From positions 124,001 to 188,000 of the forward strand of contig NW_027488837.1 of the NCBI RefSeq assembly GCF_050948215.1: DNA of 64,000 nucleotides, read 5' to 3'. The position numbers were made by a program, and so were the translations under genes. Below are positions 38,501-53,852 of the stretch, piece after piece (the stretch's first letter is position 1; the number at the start of each line of letters is the position of its first letter). The DNA comes from Halictus rubicundus. Its lineage: Eukaryota > Arthropoda > Insecta > Hymenoptera > Halictidae. The notes under the pieces are model-generated. The model was not told the DNA's origin, did not search any database, and worked only from the letters and a program-made list of their open reading frames with translations.

Positions 38501-40410
38501 TATTATAGAGGATATTATAGGATAGAGGATAGGATAGGATACAGGATAGGATAGCATGGAGGATAGGATAGGATTAAGGATAGGATAGGTTAGAGGATAG
38601 GATAGGATAGAGGATAGGATAGAGAATAGGATAGGATGGAGGATAGGATAGGATAGAGGATAGGATAGGATAGAGGATATTATAGGACAGAGGATAGGAT
38701 AGGATAGGATTGAGGATAGGATAGGATAGAGGATACGATATTATAGAGGATATTATAGGATAGAGGATAGGATAGGATACAGGATAGGATAGGATAGAGG
38801 ATAGGATAGGATAGAGGATAGGAAAGGATAGACGATAGGATAGGATAGAGGATAGGATAGGATAGAGGATAGGATAATATAGAGTATACGATATAGGATT
38901 GGATAGGATAGAGGATAGGATAGGAAAGAGGATATGATAGGAAAGAGATTCGGATAGGGTAGATGATGTTATAGGAAAGAGGATAGGATATGATAGCGGA
39001 TACGATATTATAGAGAATAGGATAGGATGGAGGATAGGATAGGATAGGATAGAGGATAGGATAGAGGATTGGATGGGATAGAGGATAGGAAATGATAGAG
39101 TATAGGATAGGATAGAGGATAGGATAGGATAGAGAATAGGATAGGAAAGAGGATAGGGTAGGATAGAGGAGAGGATAGGATTGAGGATAGGATAGGATAG
39201 AGGATAGGATAGAATAGAGGATAAGATAGGATAGAGGATAGGATAGGAGATTGGATAGGATACAGGCTAGGAGACGATAGAGAATAGGATAGGATAGATG
39301 GTATTATAGGAAAGTGGATACGATAGGATAGAGAATAGGATAGGAAAGACGATACGATAGGATAGAGGATAGGATAGGATAGAGGATAGGATAGGATAGA
39401 GAATAGGATAGGAAAGACGATAGGATTGGAGAGAGGATAGGATAGGATAAAGGATAGGATAGGATAGAGAATAGGATAGGAAAGACGATAGGATAGGATA
39501 GAGAATGGGATAGGATAGAGGATAGGATAGGATAGGGGATAGCATAAGATAGAGGATAGGATAGGATAGAGGATAGGAGAGGATAGAAGATAGGATAGCA
39601 TAGAGGATAGGATAGAGGATAGGATAGAGGATTGGATAGGATAGATGATATTATAGGAAAGAGGATACGATAGGATGGAGGATAGGATAGGATAGAGGAT
39701 CAGATAGGATAGCGGCAAAGGATAGCATAGAGTATAGGATAGGATAGAGGATAGGATAGGATAGAGGATATGATAGGATTGAGTATAGGATATAGGATTG
39801 GATAGGATAGAGGATAGGATACGATAGAGGATTGGATGGAATAGAAGATACGATAGAGAATAGGATAGTATAGAGGATATGATAGGATAGAGGATACGAT
39901 AGGATTGAGGATACGATAGGATAGAGGATAGGATAGGATAGATGATATTATAGGATAGAGGACAGGATAGGACAGAGGAAACGATATTATAGAGGATAGG
40001 ATAGGATAGAGGATAAGATCGGATAGAGGATAGGATAGGGGATTGGATAGGATAGAGGATAGGATAGGATAGAGGATAGGATAGTATAGAGGATAGGATA
40101 GGATAGAGGATAGGATAGGATAGAGGATAGGATAGGATAGAGGATAGGATAGGATATTGGATACGATAGGATTGAAGATAGGATTGGAGAGAGGATAGGA
40201 TAGGATAAAGGATAGGATAGAATAGTGGATAGGATAGGATAGAGGATAGCATAGAGAATAGGGTAGGATACAGGATAGGATAGGCGATTGGATAGGATAG
40301 ATGATATTATACGAAAGAGGATATGATATGATAGAGGATACGATATTATAGAGGATAGGGTAGGATAGAGGATAGGATAGGATAGAGGATAGGATAGGAT
40401 AGTGGATAGA
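35501..40410. repeat. Satellite array, first and incomplete copies of the 3.3-3.5 kb higher-order repeat
   Basis: Array without genes. The marker attggatacgataggattg lies at 35,674, 36,643, 37,502 and 40,156. Bases 36,898 to about 38,545 match 40,411-42,058 at an offset of 3,513. Bases about 38,560-40,097 match about 46,770-48,450 (offset about 8,353 in the middle), so the domain is a mosaic of two overlapping higher-order patterns. Confidence 0.88.
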
Positions 40411-43400
40411 ATAGGATTGAGGATAGGATAGGAAAGAGGATAGGATAGGATAGAGGAGAGGATAGGATAGATGATTGGATAGGATAGAGGATACGATCTT
40501 CTAGAGGATAGGATAGGATAGAGGAAAGGATAGGATAGTGGAAAGGATAGGATAGAGGATAGGATAGGGGATTGGATAGGATAGAGGATAGGAGGCGAAA
40601 TAGGATAGGATTGGATACAGAATAGGATAGAGGATTGGATAGGATTGAAGATAGGATAGGATAGCGGATAGGATAGGATGGAGTATAGGATAGAATTGAG
40701 GATAGGATAGGAACGAGGATAGGATAGGATAGAGAATAGGATAGGATAGATGATATTATAGGATAGAGGATACGATATTATAGGGGATAGGATAGTATAG
40801 AGGATAGGATAGGATACAGGATAGGATAGGATACAGGATAGGATAGGATAGAGGATAGGATAGGATAGATGATATTATAGGATAGAGGACAGGATAGGAC
40901 AGAGGAAACGATATTATAGAGGATAGGATAGGATAGAGGATAAGATCGGATAGAGGATAGGATAGGGGATTGGATAGGATAGAGGATAGGATAGGATAGA
41001 GGATAGGATAGGATATTGGATACGATAGGATTGAAGATAGGATTGGAGAGAGGATAGGATAGGATAAAGGATAGGATAGAATAGTGGATAGGATAGGATA
41101 GAGGATAGCATAGAGAATAGGGTAGGATACAGGATAGGATAGGCGATTGGATAGGATAGATGATATTATAGGAAAGAGGTAATGATATGATAGAGGATAC
41201 GATATTATAGAGGATAGGGTAGGATAGAGGATAGGATAGGATAGAGGATAGGATAGGATAGTGGATAGGATAGGATTGAGGATAGGATAGGAAAGAGGAT
41301 AGGATAGGAAAGAGGATAGGATAGGATAGAGAATGGGATAGGATAGAGGATAGGATAGGATAGAGGATAGCACAGAGAATAGGATAGGATAGAGAATATG
41401 ATAGGGGATTGGATAGGATAGATGATAGGATAGGATTGAGGATAGGATAGGAAAGAGGATATGATAGGAAAGAGATTCGGATAGGGTAGATGATGTTATA
41501 GGAAAGAGGATAGGATATGATAGCGGATACGATATTATAGAGAATAGGATAGGATGGAGGATAGGATAGGATAGGATAGAGGATAGGATAGAGGATTGGA
41601 TGGGATAGAGGATAGGAAATGATAGAGTATAGGATAGGATAGAGGATAGGATAGGATAGAGAATAGGATAGGAAAGAGGATAGGGTAGGATAGAGGAGAG
41701 GATAGGATTGAGGATAGGATAGGATAGAGGATAGGATAGGATGGAGGATAGGATAGGATAGAAGATAGGATAGGATAGAGGATAGGATACGATAGATGAT
41801 ATGATAGGATAGGATAGAGGATAGGATAGCATGGAGGATAGGATAGGATTAAGGATAGGATAGGTTAGAGGATAGGATAGGATAGAGGATAGGATAGAGA
41901 ATAGGATAGGATGGAGGATAGGATAGGATAGAGGATAGGATAGGATAGAGGATATTATAGGACAGAGGATAGGATAGGATAGGATTGAGGATAGGATAGG
42001 ATAGAGGATACGATATTATAGAGGATATTATAGGATAGAGGATAGGATAGGATACAGGATAGGATAGGATAGAGAATAGGATAGGAGAGAGGATAGGATA
42101 TGATAGAGGATAGGATAGCATTGAGGACAGGATAAAATAGAGGATAGGATAATATAGAAGATTGGATAGGATAGAGGATAGGATAGCATGGAGGATAGGA
42201 TAGGATAGAGGATATGATAGGATTGAGTATAGGATATAGGATTGGATAGGATAGAGGATAGGATACGATAGAGGATTGGATGGAATAGAAGATACGATAG
42301 AGAATAGGATAGTATAGAGGATATGATAGGATAGAGGATACGATAGGATAGAGGATACGATAGGATAGAGGATAGGATAGGATAGATGATATTATAGGAT
42401 AGAGGACAGGATAGGACAGAGGAAACGATATTATAGAGGATAGGATAGGATAGAGGATAAGATCGGATAGAGGATAGGATAGGGGATTGGATAGGATAGA
42501 GGATAGGATAGGATAGAGGATAGGATAGTATAGAGGATAGGATAGGATAGAGGATAGGATAGGATAGAGGATAGGATAGGATAGAGGATAGGATAGGATA
42601 TTGGATACGATAGGATTGAAGATAGGATTGGAGAGAGGATAGGATAGGATAAAGGATAGGATCGAATAGTGGATAGGATAGGATAGAGGATAGCATAGAG
42701 AATAGGGTAGGATACAGGATAGGATAGGCGATTGGATAGGATAGATGATATTATAGGAAAGAGGATATGATATGATAGAGGATACGATATTATAGAGGAT
42801 AGGGTAGGATAGAGGATAGGATAGGATAGAGGATAGGATAGGATAGTGGATAGGATAGGATTGAGGATAGGATAGGAAAGAGGATAGGATAGGACAGAGG
42901 AGAGGATAGGATAGAGGATTGGATAGGATAGAGGATACGATCTTCTAGAGGATAGGATAGGATAGAGGAAAGGATAGGATAGTGGAAAGGATAGGATAGA
43001 GGATAGGATAGGGGATTGGATAGGATAGAGGATAGGAGGCGAAATAGGATAGGATTGGATACAGAATAGGATAGAGGATTGGATAGGATAGAGGATAGGA
43101 TAGGATAGCGGATAGGATAGGATGGAGTATAGGATAGAATTGAGGATAGGATAGGAACGAGGATAGGATAGGATAGAGAATAGGATAGGATAGATGATAT
43201 TATAGGATAGAGGATACGATATTATAGGGGATAGGATAGGATAGAGGATAGGATAGGATACAGGATAGGATAGGATACAGGATAGGATAGGATAGAGGAT
43301 AGGATAGGATAGAAGATAGGATTGGATAGAGGATAGGATACGATAGATGATATGATAGGATAGGATAGGATAGAGGATAGGATAGCATGGAGGATATGAT

Positions 43401-43738
43401 AGGATTAAGGATAGGATAGGATAGAGGATAGGATAGCATGGAGGATAGGATAGGATTAAGGATAGGATAGGTTAGAGGATAGGATAGGATAGAGGATAGG
43501 ATAGAGAATAGGATAGGATGGAGGATAGGATAGGATAGAGGATAGGATAGGATAGAGGATATTATAGGACAGAGGATAGGATAGGATAGGATTGAGGATA
43601 GGATAGGATAGAGGATACGATATTATAGAGGATATTATAGGATAGAGGATAGGATAGGATACAGGATAGGATAGGATAGAGGATAGGATAGGATAGAGGA
43701 TAGGAAAGGATAGACGATAGGATAGGATAGAGGATAGG
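40411..43738. repeat. Higher-order repeat of 3,328 bp, copy 1 of a head-to-tail pair
   Basis: Every marker reappears exactly 3,328 bp downstream: cgatcttctag (40,494 and 43,822; 42,938 and 46,266), attggatacgataggattg (41,015 and 44,343; 42,600 and 45,928) and aggattgagg (40,413 and 43,741). The start of copy 2 follows the end of copy 1 directly. I see only a few substitutions, for example gaggtaatg near 41,178 where copy 2 has gaggatatg, gattgg near 42,160 and ggacag near 42,894. Confidence 0.92.
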
Positions 43739-46700
43739 ATAGGATTGAGGATAGGATAGGAAAGAGGATAGGATAGGATAGAGGAGAGGATAGGATAGAT
43801 GATTGGATAGGATAGAGGATACGATCTTCTAGAGGATAGGATAGGATAGAGGAAAGGATAGGATAGTGGAAAGGATAGGATAGAGGATAGGATAGGGGAT
43901 TGGATAGGATAGAGGATAGGAGGCGAAATAGGATAGGATTGGATACAGAATAGGATAGAGGATTGGATAGGATTGAAGATAGGATAGGATAGCGGATAGG
44001 ATAGGATGGAGTATAGGATAGAATTGAGGATAGGATAGGAACGAGGATAGGATAGGATAGAGAATAGGATAGGATAGATGATATTATAGGATAGAGGATA
44101 CGATATTATAGGGGATAGGATAGTATAGAGGATAGGATAGGATACAGGATAGGATAGGATACAGGATAGGATAGGATAGAGGATAGGATAGGATAGATGA
44201 TATTATAGGATAGAGGACAGGATAGGACAGAGGAAACGATATTATAGAGGATAGGATAGGATAGAGGATAAGATCGGATAGAGGATAGGATAGGGGATTG
44301 GATAGGATAGAGGATAGGATAGGATAGAGGATAGGATAGGATATTGGATACGATAGGATTGAAGATAGGATTGGAGAGAGGATAGGATAGGATAAAGGAT
44401 AGGATAGAATAGTGGATAGGATAGGATAGAGGATAGCATAGAGAATAGGGTAGGATACAGGATAGGATAGGCGATTGGATAGGATAGATGATATTATAGG
44501 AAAGAGGATATGATATGATAGAGGATACGATATTATAGAGGATAGGGTAGGATAGAGGATAGGATAGGATAGAGGATAGGATAGGATAGTGGATAGGATA
44601 GGATTGAGGATAGGATAGGAAAGAGGATAGGATAGGAAAGAGGATAGGATAGGATAGAGAATGGGATAGGATAGAGGATAGGATAGGATAGAGGATAGCA
44701 CAGAGAATAGGATAGGATAGAGAATATGATAGGGGATTGGATAGGATAGATGATAGGATAGGATTGAGGATAGGATAGGAAAGAGGATATGATAGGAAAG
44801 AGATTCGGATAGGGTAGATGATGTTATAGGAAAGAGGATAGGATATGATAGCGGATACGATATTATAGAGAATAGGATAGGATGGAGGATAGGATAGGAT
44901 AGGATAGAGGATAGGATAGAGGATTGGATGGGATAGAGGATAGGAAATGATAGAGTATAGGATAGGATAGAGGATAGGATAGGATAGAGAATAGGATAGG
45001 AAAGAGGATAGGGTAGGATAGAGGAGAGGATAGGATTGAGGATAGGATAGGATAGAGGATAGGATAGGATGGAGGATAGGATAGGATAGAAGATAGGATA
45101 GGATAGAGGATAGGATACGATAGATGATATGATAGGATAGGATAGAGGATAGGATAGCATGGAGGATAGGATAGGATTAAGGATAGGATAGGTTAGAGGA
45201 TAGGATAGGATAGAGGATAGGATAGAGAATAGGATAGGATGGAGGATAGGATAGGATAGAGGATAGGATAGGATAGAGGATATTATAGGACAGAGGATAG
45301 GATAGGATAGGATTGAGGATAGGATAGGATAGAGGATACGATATTATAGAGGATATTATAGGATAGAGGATAGGATAGGATACAGGATAGGATAGGATAG
45401 AGAATAGGATAGGAGAGAGGATAGGATATGATAGAGGATAGGATAGCATTGAGGACAGGATAAAATAGAGGATAGGATAATATAGAAGATAGGATAGGAT
45501 AGAGGATAGGATAGCATGGAGGATAGGATAGGATAGAGGATATGATAGGATTGAGTATAGGATATAGGATTGGATAGGATAGAGGATAGGATACGATAGA
45601 GGATTGGATGGAATAGAAGATACGATAGAGAATAGGATAGTATAGAGGATATGATAGGATAGAGGATACGATAGGATAGAGGATACGATAGGATAGAGGA
45701 TAGGATAGGATAGATGATATTATAGGATAGAGGACAGGATAGGACAGAGGAAACGATATTATAGAGGATAGGATAGGATAGAGGATAAGATCGGATAGAG
45801 GATAGGATAGGGGATTGGATAGGATAGAGGATAGGATAGGATAGAGGATAGGATAGTATAGAGGATAGGATAGGATAGAGGATAGGATAGGATAGAGGAT
45901 AGGATAGGATAGAGGATAGGATAGGATATTGGATACGATAGGATTGAAGATAGGATTGGAGAGAGGATAGGATAGGATAAAGGATAGGATCGAATAGTGG
46001 ATAGGATAGGATAGAGGATAGCATAGAGAATAGGGTAGGATACAGGATAGGATAGGCGATTGGATAGGATAGATGATATTATAGGAAAGAGGATATGATA
46101 TGATAGAGGATACGATATTATAGAGGATAGGGTAGGATAGAGGATAGGATAGGATAGAGGATAGGATAGGATAGTGGATAGGATAGGATTGAGGATAGGA
46201 TAGGAAAGAGGATAGGATAGGATAGAGGAGAGGATAGGATAGAGGATTGGATAGGATAGAGGATACGATCTTCTAGAGGATAGGATAGGATAGAGGAAAG
46301 GATAGGATAGTGGAAAGGATAGGATAGAGGATAGGATAGGGGATTGGATAGGATAGAGGATAGGAGGCGAAATAGGATAGGATTGGATACAGAATAGGAT
46401 AGAGGATTGGATAGGATAGAGGATAGGATAGGATAGCGGATAGGATAGGATGGAGTATAGGATAGAATTGAGGATAGGATAGGAACGAGGATAGGATAGG
46501 ATAGAGAATAGGATAGGATAGATGATATTATAGGATAGAGGATACGATATTATAGGGGATAGGATAGGATAGAGGATAGGATAGGATACAGGATAGGATA
46601 GGATACAGGATAGGATAGGATAGAGGATAGGATAGGATAGAAGATAGGATTGGATAGAGGATAGGATACGATAGATGATATGATAGGATAGGATAGGATA

Positions 46701-47066
46701 GAGGATAGGATAGCATGGAGGATATGATAGGATTAAGGATAGGATAGGATAGAGGATAGGATAGCATGGAGGATAGGATAGGATTAAGGATAGGATAGGT
46801 TAGAGGATAGGATAGGATAGAGGATAGGATAGAGAATAGGATAGGATGGAGGATAGGATAGGATAGAGGATAGGATAGGATAGAGGATATTATAGGACAG
46901 AGGATAGGATAGGATAGGATTGAGGATAGGATAGGATAGAGGATACGATATTATAGAGGATATTATAGGATAGAGGATAGGATAGGATACAGGATAGGAT
47001 AGGATAGAGGATAGGATAGGATAGAGGATAGGAAAGGATAGACGATAGGATAGGATAGAGGATAGG
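43739..47066. repeat. Higher-order repeat of 3,328 bp, copy 2 of a head-to-tail pair
   Basis: Second copy in direct contact with the first. At 47,070 the sequence changes from the expected ggattgagg to ggatagagg and then follows the 38.8 kb region instead, so this is the end of the pair. Very high similarity indicates a recent unequal exchange, or an assembly duplication. Confidence 0.92.
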
Positions 47067-50000
47067 ATAGGATAGAGGATAGGATAATATAGAGTATACG
47101 ATATAGGATTGGATAGGATAGAGGATAGAATAGGAAAGAGGATAGGATAGGATAGAGAATGGGATAGGATAGAGGATAGGATAGGATAGAGGATAGCACA
47201 GAGAATAGGATAGGATAGAGAATATGATAGGGGATTGGATAGGATAGATGATAGGATAGGATTGAGGATAGGATAGGAAAGAGGATATGATAGGAAAGAG
47301 ATTCGGATAGGGTAGATGATGTTATAGGAAAGAGGATAGGATATGATAGCGGATACGATATTATAGAGAATAGGATAGGATGGAGGATAGGATAGGATAG
47401 GATAGAGGATAGGATAGAGGATTGGATGGGATAGAGGATAGGAAATGATAGAGTATAGGATAGGATAGAGGATAGGATAGGATAGAGAATAGGATAGGAA
47501 AGAGGATAGGGTAGGATAGAGGAGAGGATAGGATTGAGGATAGGATAGGATAGAGGATAGGATAGAATAGAGGATAAGATAGGATAGAGGATAGGATAGG
47601 AGATTGGATAGGATACAGGCTAGGAGACGATAGAGAATAGGATAGGATAGATGGTATTATAGGAAAGTGGATACGATAGGATAGAGAATAGGATAGGAAA
47701 GACGATACGATAGGATAGAGGATAGGATAGGATAGAGGATAGGATAGGATAGAGAATAGGATAGGAAAGACGATAGGATTGGAGAGAGGATAGGATAGGA
47801 TAAAGGATAGGATAGGATAGAGAATAGGATAGGAAAGACGATAGGATAGGATAGAGAATGGGATAGGATAGAGGATAGGATAGGATAGGGGATAGCATAA
47901 GATAGAGGATAGGATAGGATAGAGGATAGGAGAGGATAGAAGATAGGATAGCATAGAGGATAGGATAGAGGATAGGATAGAGGATTGGATAGGATAGATG
48001 ATATTATAGGAAAGAGGATACGATAGGATGGAGGATAGGATAGGATAGAGGATCAGATAGGATAGCGGCAAAGGATAGCATAGAGTATAGGATAGGATAG
48101 AGGATAGGATAGGATAGAGGATATGATAGGATTGAGTATAGGATATAGGATTGGATAGGATAGAGGATAGGATACGATAGAGGATTGGATGGAATAGAAG
48201 ATACGATAGAGAATAGGATAGTATAGAGGATATGATAGGATAGAGGATACGATAGGATAGAGGATACGATAGGATAGAGGATAGGATAGGATAGATGATA
48301 TTATAGGATAGAGGACAGGATAGGACAGAGGAAACGATATTATAGAGGATAGGATAGGATAGAGGATAAGATCGGATAGAGGATAGGATAGGGGATTGGA
48401 TAGGATAGAGGATAGGATAGGATAGAGGATAGGATAGTATAGAGGATAGGATAGGATAGTGGATAGGATAGGATAGAGTATAGGTTAGGATAGGGGATAG
48501 GATACGATAGAGGATAGGATAGGGTAAAGGATAGAGGATAGGATAGAGGATAGGATAGGATAGAGGATACGATATTATAGAGGATAGGATAGAGGCTCGG
48601 ATAGGATAGAGGATTGGATAGGATAGAGGATACGATCTTCTAGAGGATAGGATAGGATAGAGGAAAGGATAGGATAGTGGAAAGGATAGGATAGAGGATA
48701 GGATAGGGGATTGGATAGGATAGAGGATAGGAGGCGAAATAGGATAGGATGGGATACAGAATAGGATAGATAATAGGACAGAGGATTGGATAGGATAGAG
48801 GATAGGATAGGATAGCGGATAGGATAGGATGGAGTATAGGATAGAATTGAGGATAGGATAGGAACGAGGATAGGATAGGATAGAGGTTAGGATAGGATAG
48901 AGGATATGATAGGCTAGGGAATAGGATAGGATAAATGATATTATAGGAAAGAGGATAGGATATGATAGAGGATACGATATTATAGAGGATACGATAGGAT
49001 AGAGGATCGGAAAGGATAGAGGATTGGATAGGATAGAGGATACGATATGATAGAGGATAGGATAGGATTGAGGATAGGATAGAAAAGAGGACAGAATAGG
49101 ATACAGGATACGATATTATATAGGATAGGATAGGATACGGAAGAGGATAGGATAGATGATATTATAGGATAGAGGATAGGATAGGATCGAGGATAGGATA
49201 GAGGATAGGATAGGATAGAGGATAGGATAGGATAGAGGATAGGATAGGATAGAGGATAGGATAGGATAGTGGATAGGATAGGATAGAGGATAGGATAGAA
49301 TAGAGGATAGGATAGAATAGACGATAGGATAGGATAGAGGATAGGATAGCATAGAGGATAGGATAGGATAGAGGATAGGATAGGATAGTGGATAGGATAG
49401 GATAGAGGATAGGATAGGATAGAGGATAGGATAGGATAGACGATAGGATAGGATAGAGGATAGGATAGTCTAGAGGATAGGATAGGATTGACGATAGAAT
49501 AGGATAGAGGTCAGGACGGATAGAGGACGGGATAGAGGATTGGATTGGATAGAGGATAGGATACGATAGAGGATAGGATAGGATAGGATAGAGGATAGGA
49601 TAGCATGGAGGATAGGATAGGATTAAGGATAGGATACGATAGAGGATAGGATAAAGGATTGGATAGGATAGGGGACCGGATACGATAGAGTATAGGATAG
49701 GATAGAGGATAGAATAGGATAGAGAATGGGATAGGAAAGAGAATAGGATAGGATAGTGGATAGGATAGGATAGAGGATATGATAGGATAGAGTATGGGTT
49801 AGGGAAGAGGATGGGATAGGATAGAGAATAGCGTAGGATAGATGATATTATAGGATAGAGGATAGGATAGGATAGAGGATAGGATAGGATTCGATTGAGG
49901 ATAGCATATGATAGAGGATAGGATAGAGTATAGGATAGAGGATTGGAAAAGATAGAGGATAGAGGATAGGATAGGATAGGATAGAGGATAGGATAGCATA

Positions 50001-50732
50001 GAGGATAGGATAGGATTAAGGATAGGATAGGATAGAGGATAGGATAGCATGGAGGATAGGATAGGATTAAGGATAGGATACGTTAGAGGATAGGATAGGA
50101 TACAGGATGGGATAGGATAGAGGATAGGAAAGAATAGAGGATAGGATAGGATAGAGGATAGGATAAAGGATTGGATAGGATAGGGGACAGGATACGATAG
50201 AGTATAGGATAGGATAGAGGATAGGATAGGATAGAGAATAGGATAGGAAAGAGGATAGCATAGGATAGTGGATAGGATAGGATAGAGAATAGGATAGGAA
50301 AGAGGATAGCATAGGATAGTGGATAGGATAGGATAGAGGATATGATAGGATAGAGTATGGGTTAGGGAAGAGGATGGGATAGGATAGAGAATAGCGTAGG
50401 ATAGATGATATTATAGGATAGAGGATAGGATAGGATAGAGGATAGGATAGAGGATAGGATAGGATAGAGGATAGGATAGGATAGAGGATAGGATAGGATA
50501 GAGGATAGGATAGGATAGAGGATAGGATAGGATAGAGGATAGGATAGGATAGAGGATAGGATAGGATAGAGGATAGGATAGGATAGAGGATAGGATAGGA
50601 TAGAGGATAGGATAGGATAGATGATATTATAGGATTGACGATAGGATAGGATAGAGGACAGGACGGGATAGAGGACAGGATAGAGGATTGGATAGTTTAG
50701 AGGATAGGATAGGATAGAGGATAGGATAGGAT
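47067..50732. repeat. 17-bp satellite array between the two large tandem duplications
   Basis: Array without genes. The first 1.4 kb copies 38.85-40.1 kb (agattggatagg at 39,248 and 47,601, offset 8,353). From about 48,450 a mixed stretch follows with ggctcgg, gatcttctag (48,633), ggaattgagg and gcgtaggatag variants. Near 50,450-50,600 a run of almost pure consensus 17-mers stands out. Confidence 0.88.
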
Positions 50733-53700
50733 AGAGAAGAGGATAGGATAGATAATATTATAGGATAGATTATACGATATTATAGGGGATAGGATAGGAT
50801 AGAGGATGGGATAGGATAGAGTACAGGATAGGATAGAGGATAGGATAGGATACAGGATAGGATAGAGGATAGGATAGGATGGAGGATAGGATAGGATAGA
50901 GGATAGGATAGGATAGAGAATAGGATAGGAAAGAGGATAGCATAGGATAGTGGATAGTATAGGATAGAGGATATGATAGGATAGAGTATGGGTTAGGGAA
51001 GAGGATGGGATAGGATAGAGAATAGCGTAGGATAGATGATATTATAGGATAGAGGATAGGATAGGATAGAGGATAGGATAGGATTCGAATGAGGATAGCA
51101 TATGATAGAGGATAGGATAGAGTATAGGATAGAGGATTGGATAGGATAGAGGATAGAGGATAGGATAGGATAGACGATAGGATAGCATAGATGATATTAT
51201 AGGATTGACGATAGGATAGGATAAAGGACAGGACGGGATAGAGGACAGGATAGAGGATTGGATTGTTTAGAGGATGGGATAGGATAGAGTACAGGATAGG
51301 ATAGAGGATAGGATAGGATACAGGATAGGATAGAGGACAGGATAGGATGGAGGATAGGATAGGATAGAGGATAGGATAGGATAGAGGATATTATAGGACA
51401 GAGGATAGGATAGGATAGGATTGAGGATAGGATAGGATAGAGGATACGATATTATAGAGGATATTATAGGATAGAGGATAGGATAGGATAGAGGATAGGA
51501 TAGGATAGAGAATAGGATAGGAAAGAGGATAGGATACGATAGAGGATAGGATACGATTGAGGGCAGGATAAAATAGAGGATAGGATAATATAGAAGATAG
51601 GATAGGATAGAGGATAGGATAGGATAGAGGATAGGATAGGATGGAGGATAGGATAGGATAGAAGATAGGATAGGATAGAGGATAGGATACGATAGATGAT
51701 ATGATAGGATAGGATACAGGATAGGATAGCATGGAGGATAGGATACGATAGATGATATGATAGGATAGGATAGAGGATAGGATAGCATGGAGGATAGGAT
51801 AGGATTAAGGATAGGATAGGTTAGAGGATGGGATAGGATAGAGAATAGCGTAGGATAGATTATATTATAGGATAGAGGATAGGATAGGATAGAGGATAGG
51901 ATAGGATTCGATTGAGGATAGCATGTGATAGAGGATAGGATAGAGGATAGGATAGGATAGAGGATAGGATAGGATAGTGGATAGGATAGGATAGAGGATA
52001 GGACAGAATAGAGGATAGGATAGAATAGACGATAGGATAGGATAGAGGAGAGGATAGCATAGAGGATAGGATAGGATAGAGGGTAGGATAGGATAGAGGA
52101 TAGGATAGGATAGTGGATAGGATAGGATAGAGGATAGGATAGGATAGAGTATAGGATAGGATAGACGATAGGATAGGATAGAGGATAGGATAGCATAGAG
52201 GATAGGATAGAATTGACGATAGGATAGGATAGAGGACAGGACGGGATAGAGGATAGGATAGAGGATTGGATAGGATAGAGGATAGGATACGATAGAGGAT
52301 AGGATAGGATAGAGGATAGGATAGGATAGAGAATAGGATAGGATAGATGATATTATAGGATAGAGGATACGATATTATAGGGGATAGGATAGGATAGAGG
52401 ATGGGATAGGATAGAGTACAGGATAGGATAGAGGATAGGATAGGATAGAGGATAGGATAGGATAGAGGATAGGATAGGATAGATGATATTATAGGATTGA
52501 CGATAGGATAGGATAGAGGACAGGACGGGATAGAGGACAGGATAGAGGATTGGATAGGATAGAGGATAGGATAGGATAGAGGATAGGAGAGGATAGATGA
52601 TATGATAGGATAGGATAGAGGATAGGATAGCATGGAGGATAGGATACGATAGATGATATGATAGGATAGGATAGAGGATAGGGTAGCATGGAGGATAGGA
52701 TAGGATTAAGGATAGGATAGGTTAGAGGATAGGATAGGATAGAGGATAGGATAGGATAGAGGATAATATAAAGGATTGGATAGGATAGAGGACAGGATAC
52801 GATAAAGTATAGGATAGGATAGAGGATAGGATAGGATAGAGAATAGGATAGGAAAGAGGATAGGATAGGATAGTGGATAGGATAGGATAGAGGATATGAT
52901 AGGATAGAGTATGGGATAGGGAAGAGGATGGGATAGGATAGAGAATAGCGTAGGATAGATTATATTATAGGATAGAGGATAGGATAGGATAGAGGATAGG
53001 ATAGGATAGGATAGAGGATAGGATAGGATAGAGGATAGGATAGAATAGAGGATAGGATAGAATAGACGATAGGATAGGATAGATAATAGGATAGCATAGA
53101 GGATAGGATAGGATAGAGGATAGGATAGGATAGAGGATAGGATAGGATAGTGGATAGGATAGGATAGAGGATAGGATAGGATAGAGGATAGGATAGGATA
53201 GACGATAGGATAGGTTAGAGGATAGGATAGCGTAGAGGATAGGATAGGATTGACGATAGGATAGGATAGAGGACAGGACGGGATAGAGGATAGGATAGAG
53301 GATTGGATAGGATAGAGGATAGGATACGATAGAGGATAGGATAGGATAGAGGATAGGATAGGATAGATAATAGGATAGGATAGATGATATTATAGGATAG
53401 AGGATACGATATTATAGGGGATAGGATAGGATAGAGGATGGGATAGGATACAGTACAGGATAGGATAGAGGATAGGATAGGATAGAGGATAGGATAGGAT
53501 AGAGGATAGGATAGGATAGATGATAGGATAGGATTCGATTGAGGATAGCATATGATAGAGGATAGGATAGAGGATAGGATAGGATAGAGGATAGGATAGA
53601 GGATAGGATAGGATAGAGGATAGGATAGGATAGTGGATAGGATAGGATAGAGGATAGGGTAGAATAGAGGATAGGATAGAATAGACGATAGGATAGGATA

Positions 53701-53852
53701 GAGGATAGGATAGCATAGAGGATAGGATAGGATAGAGGATAGGATAGGATAGAGGATAGGATAGGATAGTGGATAGGATAGGATAGAGGATAGGATAGGA
53801 TAGAGGATAGGATAGCATAGAGGATAGGATAGGATTGACGATAGGATAGGAT
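50733..53852. repeat. Higher-order repeat of 3,120 bp, copy 1 of a head-to-tail pair
   Basis: Begins at agagaagagg (50,733) and repeats from the same motif at 53,853. Rare variants (ggttagggaag, attcgaatgagg, gattgtttagagg, gagggcagg, catgtgatag) keep the same order. Differences seen: gataatatta versus gatgatatta near 50,755, gacgatagg versus gaggatagg near 51,170, and gatacagg versus gatagagg near 51,715. Confidence 0.92.
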
